Positions 51,402-60,443 of a stretch of DNA of 64,000 bases are shown one piece after another (positions within the stretch are counted from its first letter, which is position 1; each line of letters opens with the position of its first letter). The DNA comes from Yoonia sp. G8-12. GTDB taxonomy: Bacteria; Pseudomonadota; Alphaproteobacteria; Rhodobacterales; Rhodobacteraceae. The notes beneath the pieces were generated by a model that ran no database searches, was not told the DNA's origin, and saw nothing but the letters and a program-made list of their open reading frames with translations. Location: positions 2,604,001 through 2,668,000 of the forward strand of contig NZ_CP151762.1 in assembly GCF_038443675.1 (NCBI RefSeq), read 5' to 3'. A program made the position numbers and the translations under genes.

Positions 51402-53055
51402 CATCCGCTTTTCGTTTGAAGGCCAGCCCGTCACAGCTCGCAACGGCCAAAGCCTTGCCGCGGCCCTCACGGACGCTGGACATCGCGCATTGCGCACCAC
51501 CGCAAAGTCAGCGCAGAGGGGTATGTTCTGCGGGATGGGCGTGTGTCAGGATTGTTTGGTCAATATTGACGGGCAGCCGAATCAACGCGCCTGTATGTCC
51601 CCCGCCAAGGAGGGAATGACAGTCACACGTCAGGTACCATTTCCGGAATTCACCGGCGACGCGGCCAAGGTTGGTGCACCCATCCAGCTTTCGCCGGACG
51701 TGCTGGTGATTGGGGGCGGTGCGGGTGGTTTATCGGCTGCGATCGCGGCAGCACGGGCTGGCGCGGATGTTGTTGTCATGGACGAGCGCAAGGTATCTGG
51801 CGGACAGTACTACAAACAATCCGCCGACGGCGCGCTGCTGGACGGGCAACAACGCGAAGGTGCCGATTTGGTCGCAGCTGCCAAGTCTGCGGGCGTCACC
51901 ATCCTCGCTGGCGTCGAGCTTTGGGGCGCTTTTGATGAGTTGTTGTTTTTGGCACAACAAGGTGAAAACCCCATCATTGCCCGCCCGAGAACGGCAATCG
52001 TCGCAACGGGCGCCTATGAACGGCCCGTCATGGTGCCGGGGTGGACCCTGCCGGGAGTGATGACGACCGGTGCGGCACAAACACTTTGGCGTAGCTATCG
52101 CTCACTTGCGGGAAAACGCGTGGCGATCTGCGGATCAGGACCGTTGAACCTTCAGGTGGCGGTTGAACTTGCACGCGGCGGCGCAAAGGTTGTGCGCCTT
52201 GCAGAGCGTGCGCACCACCCGATCACGCAACCTGTGCGCGCAGCGATGATGGCCCTCTCCGGGCCCTCCCTCGCAATCAAGGGGTTGAAGATGGAACTGG
52301 CGCTGCGGCGCTTGGGCGCGACAATCCATAATGCCTGCGAACTTGTCAGTGTTGCACAACAAAACGATGCGCTGGCTGCCACTTTTGAAAATTTCGATGG
52401 AACACAGGACACGATTGAGGTCGATGCCCTGTGCATGAATGCCGGCTTTGAGCCGCAGAATGAAATCCTGCGGCTTCTCGGGGTGTCGATGCACTATGAT
52501 GAGACGATGGGCCATTTGCGGTGCGAAACCGACGAAAACATGCAAACCAATATCCCCGGCCTTTATGCCGTGGGCGATTGTAAGGGCCTCGGCGGAGCAC
52601 CTGCCGCATGCGACGAGGGGATCATTGCCGGGACCCATGCGGGTGCCGCTGCAGGGTTTGGGGATGCCTACGACCTTTACGGTGTGCGCCGCAGACTGGC
52701 GCATCACCGTCGGTTCCAATCCCGCCTTTGGCCGCTTTATGATATCGCCCCGCGCAAGGTCACGGATTTGCCGCGCGAAACAGTGATCTGTCGATGCGAA
52801 GAATTAACTCTGGGCGACATTTGCACCGGTCTGGATGGCAAACCCGGTCATGTCGGCACTTTGAAACGGGCCACCCGGGTCGGGATGGGCCGGTGTCAGG
52901 GCCGCTATTGCGGACCAGTGGCCGCACGTATGGTCGCTGAGACAACGGGCACGCCTGTCGAGAACTTGAGCTTCTTTGCCCCGCGCGTGCCAATCAAGCC
53001 GGTTGCGATTTCATCGATCCTCGCCGCCGAAGAGGCCGTAAATGCCAAAGATTGA
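51394..53055 (+). CDS. Opine oxidase/HcnB-like alpha subunit: [2Fe-2S] + FAD/NAD oxidoreductase + BFD-like domain
   Basis: The protein has 553 residues and three parts. The N-terminal Fer2-type domain has Cys46, 51, 54, 67 (FCGMGVCQDC, then RAC). A pyridine-nucleotide disulfide-type FAD domain follows (VLVIGGGAGGLSAAI, VSGGQYYKQ, AICGSGPLNLQVAVEL). The C-terminal [2Fe-2S] part reads VICRCEELTLGDIC with a GRCQGRYCGP ending. In OoxA, HcnAB and LhpA/B-type proteins these parts are often separate genes; here the ferredoxin is fused. It overlaps both neighbours (8 and 14 bp) and should pair with the next subunit. Confidence 0.88.
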   Translation: MTDIRFSFEGQPVTARNGQSLAAALTDAGHRALRTTAKSAQRGMFCGMGVCQDCLVNIDGQPNQRACMSPAKEGMTVTRQVPFPEFTGDAAKVGAPIQLSPDVLVIGGGAGGLSAAIAAARAGADVVVMDERKVSGGQYYKQSADGALLDGQQREGADLVAAAKSAGVTILAGVELWGAFDELLFLAQQGENPIIARPRTAIVATGAYERPVMVPGWTLPGVMTTGAAQTLWRSYRSLAGKRVAICGSGPLNLQVAVELARGGAKVVRLAERAHHPITQPVRAAMMALSGPSLAIKGLKMELALRRLGATIHNACELVSVAQQNDALAATFENFDGTQDTIEVDALCMNAGFEPQNEILRLLGVSMHYDETMGHLRCETDENMQTNIPGLYAVGDCKGLGGAPAACDEGIIAGTHAGAAAGFGDAYDLYGVRRRLAHHRRFQSRLWPLYDIAPRKVTDLPRETVICRCEELTLGDICTGLDGKPGHVGTLKRATRVGMGRCQGRYCGPVAARMVAETTGTPVENLSFFAPRVPIKPVAISSILAAEEAVNAKD

Positions 53056-54169
53056 CGTCATCGTAATTGGTGGCGGCGTTACCGGACTCCTTGCTGCACT
53101 CACGCTGGCCAACGCAGGGGCCTCGGTCACCCTGATCGACGAAGGTGTGAACGCTGGCTCGGATGCCAACGCGGGGTCACTGCACGTACAGATGCAGAGC
53201 CGGTTCATGCGTCTTTATCCCGAACAAGTTCCCAACGTAGAAGCCGCCCTGCCTTTCTACCGTGCGGCCGCGGAAGAATGGGTGCAGTTGGACGGCGCGC
53301 TCGGGGGGGTTGAGCTTGTCCGCAAGGGTGGGTTGATGCTGGCGGAAACTGAAGAACAGCTTGGCTTTCTTGCGCAGAAAGCTGAACGGGAAACCGCGCA
53401 AGGGCTCTCTGTGGATATTCTGAACCGGTCCGAGCTTGATAAGATCGCGCCGTGGCTCGGACCGCAGATCATCGGGGCCGAACTTTGCCATGACGAAGGA
53501 AAGTTGAACCCCCTGATAGCCAACCGGTTGCTACGAGAGCGTATTCAGTCAGCCGGTGTAGTAAGATGCCCGCACCGGGTCATGCAGATCCGGACAACAC
53601 CGGATGGTGTCGCGGTTGAAACCCCCGAAAACACTCTGACGGCGGATCGGGTGATCGTTGCTGCCGCATGGGGTGCTGGCCCCTTGGTCGCGGATTTCGG
53701 TGTTTCGGTGCCGACCAAGGCCGAACCATTGCACATGAATATTACCGAAGCAGCGGCCCCTTGCATCAATCATCTGGTACAGCATGCCGAACGGTCCATC
53801 ACCCTCAAACAGTTCGGAACGGGTCAGATCGTTATCGGCGGCGGGTGGCCTGCCACGGGCACAGGGCGCAACACCATGCCCGCTGTGCGACCCGATTCAA
53901 TGCTATGCAATGTGGCACTGGCCGCGCGGTTGGCACCTGCCATTTCCAACCTGCGCGTGATCCGTACATGGGCCGGTATGAACACGACGATTGACGGCGC
54001 ATCCGTGATCGGCCCGTTGCCAAGTGCGGGCCGTGTCATCATGGCGATCCCCGGTGACGCGGGATATACGCTCGGTCCGCTGGTAGGCCGTATCGCGGCA
54101 CAAATGGCGTTGGGCAGACAACCCGACATTGATGTCGAAAGGTTTTCTGCCAGTCGCTTTTGTGATTAA
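53042..54169 (+). CDS. Opine oxidase/HcnC-like FAD-dependent beta subunit
   Basis: The protein has 375 residues. It has an FAD-binding start (VIVIGGGVTGLLAALTLA), SDANAGSLHVQMQSRF, and a C-terminal RTWAGMNTTIDGASVIGP of the DadA/SoxB type. It overlaps the alpha subunit gene by 14 bp, as expected for obligate partners. Together they should dehydrogenate an amino acid, imino acid or N-substituted amino acid to an imine. It shares the ANAGSLH.Q.Q motif with the gene at 44660. Confidence 0.88.
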   Translation: MPKIDVIVIGGGVTGLLAALTLANAGASVTLIDEGVNAGSDANAGSLHVQMQSRFMRLYPEQVPNVEAALPFYRAAAEEWVQLDGALGGVELVRKGGLMLAETEEQLGFLAQKAERETAQGLSVDILNRSELDKIAPWLGPQIIGAELCHDEGKLNPLIANRLLRERIQSAGVVRCPHRVMQIRTTPDGVAVETPENTLTADRVIVAAAWGAGPLVADFGVSVPTKAEPLHMNITEAAAPCINHLVQHAERSITLKQFGTGQIVIGGGWPATGTGRNTMPAVRPDSMLCNVALAARLAPAISNLRVIRTWAGMNTTIDGASVIGPLPSAGRVIMAIPGDAGYTLGPLVGRIAAQMALGRQPDIDVERFSASRFCD

Positions 54170-55029
54170 CGGCGCAGGGCGTTCGAGATGTCCTGAACTG
54201 TCGCTTGCAGCTTTGGCAAAATCTCGTTGACCATGCCCTCGGGCGTCATCCGCAGCGTCGGAATGCCCACGTTAATGGCCCCGATAATGCTGTCCGATGT
54301 GCGATAGACAGGAACGGCAATCGACATAAGCCCTTCTTCCAGCTCTTGATCCACAAGTGCCCAGCCCTGTTCACGGACCTTCTTGAGCGTTTTCGCAAAC
54401 TCTTTTTTGTCGGTCACTGTGCGATCGGTCATGCGGGTCAAGGTAATCGCGTCAAGCATTTCAGGCCACTGTTCGTCGGGTAGCGATGACAGCAGGACGC
54501 GACCGGTCGCGGTTGCGTGTGCCGGAAAGCGCCTGCCGACGGTGATGCCGACACTGATGACACGATGAAACTGCGTACCGCTGACATAGACGACACTATA
54601 TTCGTCCAGAACAGCGGCAGAAACGCTTTCCCGAATATCGGCTGACAAATGTTCGATGAAGGGGCGGGCAATGTCCCAGGCACCTTTGGATGACAAAACC
54701 GAAAAGCCAAGTTCCAAGACCTGCGGCGTCAGATCGAAAAGACGCCCATCGGCGACTGCATAGCCTTCGCGCACCAGCGTCAACAAAATGCGCCGCGCGC
54801 CCGCGCGGGTGTTACCGGTTTCAGTGGCCACTTCGGACAACGTCATCTTGCGGCGTGTGCGGTTGAACGCCCGCAAGACTTCCAATCCTCGCGCCAGAGA
54901 ACTGACATAGTCGCGCGAACTCACAGCATCATCCATGAGGTTTTCATCAATTTCCGCGGCAGCAGTCATCAAACCGGATCGTCCACCTGCCTTTGCGGAA
55001 GTCTTTTTCTTCTTTGGTACTTCTGCCAT
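54166..55029 (-). CDS. IclR-family transcriptional regulator
   Basis: The protein has 287 residues. A basic N-terminal tail (PKKKKTSAK) is followed by an IclR winged helix (SLARGLEVLRAFNRTRRKMT, then EVATETGNTRAGARRILLTL) and the effector domain (ATATGRVLLSSLPDEQWPE, VDQELEEGLMSIAVPVYR). It lies among the genes carrying seven GTGCG-N5-NGAAC motifs and is the only local regulator, so it is the obvious candidate to bind them. Its own start faces site 7. Whether it activates or represses cannot be told. Confidence 0.92.
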   Translation of the reverse strand: MAEVPKKKKTSAKAGGRSGLMTAAAEIDENLMDDAVSSRDYVSSLARGLEVLRAFNRTRRKMTLSEVATETGNTRAGARRILLTLVREGYAVADGRLFDLTPQVLELGFSVLSSKGAWDIARPFIEHLSADIRESVSAAVLDEYSVVYVSGTQFHRVISVGITVGRRFPAHATATGRVLLSSLPDEQWPEMLDAITLTRMTDRTVTDKKEFAKTLKKVREQGWALVDQELEEGLMSIAVPVYRTSDSIIGAINVGIPTLRMTPEGMVNEILPKLQATVQDISNALRR

Positions 55030-55185
55030 ACGTTTTCCCTGCAGCTTGATCGCGGGCTCTTTGTCGATTTTGCCCTACGCGTTAGTCCTCGGTCGTCTTT
55101 ATCACAAGATTCCACAAGATCGAATCCAAGGTTTGTTAATTTTATGGTTGCGCGACTCATGTTTTCGATCAATCATCGCACAATA

Positions 55186-55200
55186 GTTCGTTATGCGAAC
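55186..55200. promoter_or_regulatory. Candidate IclR operator, site 7 (perfect inverted repeat)
   Basis: GTTCG-TTATG-CGAAC, a perfect 5-bp inverted repeat with a 5-bp spacer, 27 bp before the sugar-type binding-protein gene and 157 bp from the iclR start. It is the most symmetric member of the motif set. Confidence 0.65.
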
Positions 55201-55227
55201 AATAAAAACAGATGGGAGAGTAATGTG

Positions 55228-56562
55228 ATGAAACGACCAGCAAATGTGAACAACATGACGCGCCGCACCGCACTGAAGGGGCTGACCGCGACAACCGCAA
55301 TGATCGGCCTACCAATGAGCGCGCGCGCGCAAGCCTCCACAACGATTCGCTGGTGGTCGCCGCAAGGCGCGCCGGCCCAAGTCGCCGCCTACGAATTCCA
55401 GATTGCAAAATTCCAGGCTTTGCACCCTGAAATCAAAGTCGTTTTCGAAACGACGTCCGATGAAGGCTATGCTGCGCAATTGGCCGCTGCTTTCTCCTCT
55501 GGTGAGGTTCCCGATGTGGTGACCCACCTGCCATCATTCTCGGTCCAGTCCTACTACGCAAACGGGCTCGTCGAGCCGTTTGACGACGTTATCAACGCAA
55601 TTGGCGCGGATGATTTCTACCAAGGGGCAAACGACGTCTTCCGTACGTCCGACGGCAACTATTGTGGTACAGGCATCGGCAACTCTGCCGCCAACATGAT
55701 GTGGCTGCGCACGGATCTGATGGAACAGGCCGGCATCGACAAAGCGCCGGTCACATGGGACGAAATGCGTGCCGCGATGACCGCTATGCAGACTGGTGGC
55801 GTTTACGGCGCACCTCTTCCCTACGGCAGCAACTCGATGACGTCGCTTATCTTTATCGGGTTTATCCATCAGGCGGGCGGTCAGGTCTTCACGCCTGATC
55901 TTCAAGTGGCCATCGACAACGAAGGCACACGCAACGCACTCGAATTCTACCGCGAGATGCGTGAATTCTGTCCTCCTGGTGCGACGAACTATTCCTGGGG
56001 TGAAAGCCTGACTGGTTTTGTGTCCGGCGCGACCGCAACAGGTATCTATACCGGCCGCGTTCTTGCCAACGTGCGCGACCAGAACCCGTCAATTGCCGAT
56101 CACATCACTTGCGTGACGTACCCGCGTATTTCCGAAGACGTCGCTCCGTGGACCTTCAACGACTTCCCGTCCGTGTTTATTCCAGCGCAGTCTCAGAACA
56201 AGGACGCAGCCAAGATGTTTGCTGCCTTCCTGTTTGATCCGGAAGGGTACATCCAGCAGCTGCATGCCGCACCGGGCCACGTTTTGCCGGTTCTGGAATC
56301 GATCAACAGCAACCCGCTGTATCAAGACAACGACATCATCCAGAAATACCCCGAAGAAGTAGATCTCATGGCGGGCGCTGCCGCTGGCGGGTTCAATCTG
56401 GGCTATGAAAGCGCCAATCATGCGTCCAATGACAAAGCGGGCGAGATCATTGGCTCTAACGTCATCGCGGATCTGGTGCAGAAGGTCGTTCTGAACGGTG
56501 ATAACGTGGACGACGCGATCAGTGATGCATCGACCGCAATAGAACAAATCATGCAGGGCTGA
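55228..56562 (+). CDS. ABC transporter substrate-binding protein (family 1, UgpB/MalE type)
   Basis: The protein has 444 residues from ATG 55228 (GGGAG upstream). The N-terminus (MTRRTALKGLTATTAMIGLP) looks like a twin-arginine signal with Arg12-Arg13 and cleavage near SARAQA. The mature protein is a family 1 binding protein (TIRWWSPQGAPA, VFETTSDEGYAAQLAAAFSSG). Relatives bind sugars, polyols or glycerophosphodiesters. It heads the operon running to the aldehyde dehydrogenase. Confidence 0.9.
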   Translation: MKRPANVNNMTRRTALKGLTATTAMIGLPMSARAQASTTIRWWSPQGAPAQVAAYEFQIAKFQALHPEIKVVFETTSDEGYAAQLAAAFSSGEVPDVVTHLPSFSVQSYYANGLVEPFDDVINAIGADDFYQGANDVFRTSDGNYCGTGIGNSAANMMWLRTDLMEQAGIDKAPVTWDEMRAAMTAMQTGGVYGAPLPYGSNSMTSLIFIGFIHQAGGQVFTPDLQVAIDNEGTRNALEFYREMREFCPPGATNYSWGESLTGFVSGATATGIYTGRVLANVRDQNPSIADHITCVTYPRISEDVAPWTFNDFPSVFIPAQSQNKDAAKMFAAFLFDPEGYIQQLHAAPGHVLPVLESINSNPLYQDNDIIQKYPEEVDLMAGAAAGGFNLGYESANHASNDKAGEIIGSNVIADLVQKVVLNGDNVDDAISDASTAIEQIMQG

Positions 56563-56592
56563 TCAACACCACCCCTTCTTGCACATGACAGA

Positions 56593-56616
56593 GGTCGCTC
56601 CGATACCGGGGCGGCC
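56593..56616 (+). promoter_or_regulatory. Intercistronic hairpin after the sugar-type binding protein gene
   Basis: A 9-bp stem (56593-56601 with 56608-56616, including two G-U pairs) with a 6-base loop separates the binding-protein and first permease genes. Like the hairpin at 37921, it probably raises the amount of binding protein relative to permeases. Confidence 0.5.
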
Positions 56617-56634
56617 ACGAATTGAAAGTCACCT

Positions 56635-57531
56635 ATGTCCACACAACAAACTCTGCTCGAGAAGCGCTATGCAGTGCTTGGAATGGCATTGATTGCACCT
56701 ACAGTCCTTATTTTCTGTGCAGTCATTGTCTATCCGCTGATCTCGGCCATCTATCTGTCGTTTTATAGCGTCTTTACGCCCACACTAGAGGGTGAATGGG
56801 TCGGTCTTGGCAACTACACCGAATTGCTGCAATCAGGTAAATTCTGGAACGCGCTTGGCAATACGTTGATCTGGACAGTCGGCACGCTGTCGCTACAGAT
56901 TATTCTGGGGATCGGCATCGCGCTGGTGCTGCACCAGAATATCTGGTTTCGCAGTCTTGCCCGTTCGCTGATCCTGTTTCCCTACTTTATTTCCACAGTC
57001 GTGGCTGTTTTGGTCTGGAAGTGGCTGTTCAATGACCTTTACGGTATCTTGAACCATTTCCTGATAAAAATCGGCGTTATCGATTTCCCGATGGATTTTC
57101 TGGGTACAATGCCCAACGCAATGATTTCGATCATTCTGGTTGGCGCGTGGAAGTATTTTCCCTTTGTCGTCATTGCAGTGCTTGCGCGGCTCCAGTCTAT
57201 TCCCGACTCTCTTTACGAGGCGGCCAAGATTGACGGTGCGGGCCCGATCGGGCGGTTTTTCGATGTCACACTACCGCAACTGCGTGACGTGCTTGTCGTC
57301 ATCATCATGCTCCGCGCCATCTGGGATTTCAAAGAATTCGACATGATCTACCTGCTCACAGGCGGTGGTCCACTCGACGATACGCAAACCTTGCCGCTTT
57401 TGGTCTATCAAGAGGCCTTTGCGCTGAACGATATGGGTATGGCGTCAGCCTACGCTGTTGTCATGATGCTGATCATGCTGGTTTTCATGCTCGTCTACAT
57501 TCGCCGCACCAAAAACGATGAGGGCGTATAA
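56635..57531 (+). CDS. Sugar-type ABC transporter permease (MalF/UgpA family)
   Basis: The protein has 298 residues and about six transmembrane helices. The EAA loop reads LYEAAKIDGAGPIGRFFDVTLP. The N-terminal helix (LGMALIAPTVLIFCAVIVYPLI) is standard for the family. It overlaps the next permease by 1 bp (TAATG). Confidence 0.92.
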   Translation: MSTQQTLLEKRYAVLGMALIAPTVLIFCAVIVYPLISAIYLSFYSVFTPTLEGEWVGLGNYTELLQSGKFWNALGNTLIWTVGTLSLQIILGIGIALVLHQNIWFRSLARSLILFPYFISTVVAVLVWKWLFNDLYGILNHFLIKIGVIDFPMDFLGTMPNAMISIILVGAWKYFPFVVIAVLARLQSIPDSLYEAAKIDGAGPIGRFFDVTLPQLRDVLVVIIMLRAIWDFKEFDMIYLLTGGGPLDDTQTLPLLVYQEAFALNDMGMASAYAVVMMLIMLVFMLVYIRRTKNDEGV

Positions 57532-58358
57532 TGCCGACGTTCAAGAAAATCCTGTTCAACCTGTTCGCGTGGTCCATCGTTCTTGCGGTTGCTTTTCCGC
57601 TATTCTGGATGCTGGTCACATCGGTCAAACCCGGCTTTGAACTATTCCGCCGCCCGCCCACTATCCTGCCGGAAACATGGACGTTCGAACATTACTGGAA
57701 ACTACTGAGCGAAACGAATTTCCTCATCTATTTCCGCAATTCGATCATCTTGTCGACAGCAACCACTCTTGTGGTTGTCGCGGTCGCAACATTGGGCGCG
57801 TTCAGCCTTGTGCGGTTCAAATACCGCGGACGTGAAAGCCTCGCTTTTCTGGTGCTCTTCACCTACCTGTTGCCGTCGGTTGTGCTGATTATTCCGCTTT
57901 ACCTGCTGTTGGTAGGTTTAGGCGTATCCAACACGATCTTCAGCCTCGTCATCGCCTATACAACCTTCGCGCTGCCCTACGCATTGTGGTTGCTGAGGTC
58001 ATTCATGGCGGGCATTCCGGAAGATCTGGAAAGTGCTGCGCTTTGCGACGGTGCAACACGGATGGGCGCATTCCGCGACGTGATCCTGCCGCAGCTGTTG
58101 CCCGGCATTATTTCCACCGCGCTCTTCACATTCATCCTTAGCTGGAATGAATACCTCTACGCGCTGGTACTTGTGAATTCGGACGCTTCACGCCCGCTCA
58201 CAACCGGTGTCATGAACATGCTGATCTCAAGCTTCAACATCGAATGGTCTCTGCTGATGGCAGCCTCCGTGATGATGTCGGTGCCGCTGATCATCGTTTT
58301 CGCCTTCCTACAAAGCTATCTAACCCGCGGCTTCGGTGCCGGCGGTGTGAAAGGATAA
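57531..58358 (+). CDS. Sugar-type ABC transporter permease (MalG/UgpE family)
   Basis: The protein has 275 residues. The EAA-like loop is LESAALCDGATRMGAFRDVILP and the C-terminus (PLIIVFAFLQSYLTRGFGAGGVKG) is the usual MalG end. It is followed after 3 bp by the ATPase gene with AAAGGA. Confidence 0.92.
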   Translation: MPTFKKILFNLFAWSIVLAVAFPLFWMLVTSVKPGFELFRRPPTILPETWTFEHYWKLLSETNFLIYFRNSIILSTATTLVVVAVATLGAFSLVRFKYRGRESLAFLVLFTYLLPSVVLIIPLYLLLVGLGVSNTIFSLVIAYTTFALPYALWLLRSFMAGIPEDLESAALCDGATRMGAFRDVILPQLLPGIISTALFTFILSWNEYLYALVLVNSDASRPLTTGVMNMLISSFNIEWSLLMAASVMMSVPLIIVFAFLQSYLTRGFGAGGVKG

Positions 58359-58361
58359 TCC

Positions 58362-59497
58362 ATGGCCGAAGTGGTCTTCTCCAAGGTTCAAAAGAAATTC
58401 GGTGCCTTTACTGCGGTCCATGGTCTGGACCTGAAAATCAACGAGGGCGAGTTTGTTTCGCTGCTCGGACCCTCTGGTTGCGGTAAAACGACGACGCTGC
58501 GAATGCTCGCAGGGCTGGAGTTCCCCAGCGATGGCGAAATTTACATCGGCGACCGCGTGGTCAATAACCTCGCACCGGGTGAACGCGACATTGCGATGGT
58601 GTTCCAGTCCTACGCGCTCTACCCGCACATGACGGTGGGCGACAACATGGCCTATCCGCTCAAAAAGCGCGGCGTAAAAAAAGCCGATCGCGAAGCAGCG
58701 GTCGCCAAGACAGCGGAACTGTTGCAGTTGACGCCGCTGCTGAAACGCAAACCGCGCCAATTGTCTGGTGGACAGCAGCAACGCGTGGCGTTGGGCCGTG
58801 CTCTCGTGCGTGATCCCCAGGTGTTCCTCCTCGATGAACCCCTGTCCAACCTTGATGCAAAGCTGCGTGGATACATGCGCGTTGAACTGGTCGAGTTGCA
58901 TCGCCGCCTTGGGCGCACGATGGTCTATGTGACCCATGACCAGCTCGAAGCGATGACAATGTCCGACCGGATCGCGGTTATGGAAGGTGGCAAGCTACAA
59001 CAGTTCGCACCCCCTGCCGAAGTTTACGCAGAGCCCGCCAACCGGTTTGTCGCCAGCTTTATCGGCACACCGGGCATGACGTTGATGGACGGCGAGTTGA
59101 GCAATGAGGGCGGTGCATGGAAATTCACTTCACCAGGTATCTCTGTGCCTGTCGGCCAGCTCAAAGACACCGCCACAGCCGGCCCCGCTTGTTTCGGTGT
59201 GCGTCCGGAACATGTGCACATCGGTGAAGGCCACGTTTCCGGCATTGTTCAGGTTGTCGAAAAAACCGGACACGAAAACATCGTCATCATCGGGCTTGAG
59301 GGCGGCCAACGTTTGACGGGCCGTGTGCCAGCCCCCAAACTTGGTCCATCGGTGAGACCGTGCAACTGACTTTTGACGCCGACAACGCCCATATTTTTAG
59401 CGAAGGCACACATGGTGCACGCCTGAACGTACCCGTCGCGCAACGCACGGCAATGCCCCCCACCCTAAAAACCGTACAAACGGGAGCCCAAAAATGA
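58362..59497 (+). CDS. ABC transporter ATP-binding protein (UgpC/MalK family), frameshifted as sequenced
   Basis: Walker A is GPSGCGKTT, the signature LSGGQQQRVALGRAL and Walker B LLDEPLSNLDAKLR. A regulatory TOBE domain follows (FVASFIGTPGMTLMDG, ACFGVRPEHVHIGEG). The frame ends early at 59369 because of the C5 run 59332-59336. With six C it reads VPAPQTWSIGETVQLTFD and continues through NAHIFSEG to a stop at 59497, about 378 residues, overlapping the next ATG by 4 bp (ATGA). The restored coupling supports the correction. Confidence 0.88.
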
Positions 59498-60411
59498 ACA
59501 GAGACAGTATTTCCTGGGGCGGACCGATGCCTGCCATCACGACAGCCTTTCGCGACGACTACTCACTGGATGAAGAAAGCTACTCGGCCAACATTGATCG
59601 CCTGCTTGATGCAGGCGCGACAGGTATCGTGGCGGCAGGCTGCACCGGAGAATTCTGGGCGCTGTCATTTGAAGAACGTCTGCGATTGGCCGAATTAGCG
59701 GTGGCGTCTTGTAAGGGGCGTGGAGCGGCCATAGTAGGAACAGGGGCCATTACCGAAGGTGAAGTGATCGAACAGATTGACGCCGCACGCGGTGCTGGCG
59801 CTGACGGCGTTCTGGTTCTCCCACCTTACTTTGCCCATCTGACAAAGTCGGAAATCATTGCCCATTTTGAAGCCGTGAACGACAAGGCCACGCTGCCCAT
59901 CGTTCTTTACAACATCCCCGGAAACGCAGGCAACGCCATCACGCCAGATATCGCATCTGTCTTGGCTGATCTGGACAACGTCGTAGCGATCAAGGAAAGC
60001 AGCGGCGATTGGGGTAATTTCCACCGTACACTGGCCGCCGTGAAGGACCGTATTCGTGTGTTTTGCGGCCCTTCTTCTACGCTCGGCGTAGCCGCCTCTC
60101 TGGCCGGTGCGGATGGCCATATCGATTGTTTTCCAAACGTCTGGACCGATTGTATGCAGATCTGGCATGCGACCGCCGAAGGCCGTCTTGATGAGGCTTG
60201 GGCTTTGCAGAAAATCGGGATTGCAATGACCGATCTATACATCGCGAACGGTCGCACCCTCTACCCTGCCACCAAGGCCGTCATGAATGCGCACGGCCTT
60301 CCTGGCGCAGGAAGCTTGCGTCCGCCACTCCGTCCGCTGACCGGTTCATCCCTTGATGAACTTCTGTCCGGCATGGAACGGCTGGTCCCGACACAACAGC
60401 GCGTCGCCTAA
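59494..60411 (+). CDS. DapA-family lyase, copy 2
   Basis: The protein has 305 residues. Tyr139 (VLYNIP) and Schiff-base Lys167 (AIKESS) are present. The usual GTTGE is AGCTGEF, with Cys50 in place of the first Thr. It is only distantly similar to copy 1 at 45822 and sits in a different operon, so the two probably cleave different 2-keto acids. Catabolic aldolase or deaminase is likelier than lysine synthesis. Confidence 0.85.
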   Translation: MNRDSISWGGPMPAITTAFRDDYSLDEESYSANIDRLLDAGATGIVAAGCTGEFWALSFEERLRLAELAVASCKGRGAAIVGTGAITEGEVIEQIDAARGAGADGVLVLPPYFAHLTKSEIIAHFEAVNDKATLPIVLYNIPGNAGNAITPDIASVLADLDNVVAIKESSGDWGNFHRTLAAVKDRIRVFCGPSSTLGVAASLAGADGHIDCFPNVWTDCMQIWHATAEGRLDEAWALQKIGIAMTDLYIANGRTLYPATKAVMNAHGLPGAGSLRPPLRPLTGSSLDELLSGMERLVPTQQRVA

Positions 60412-60443
60412 GGCCCGCAAAACAAATTCAAGGAGTAGTACAC

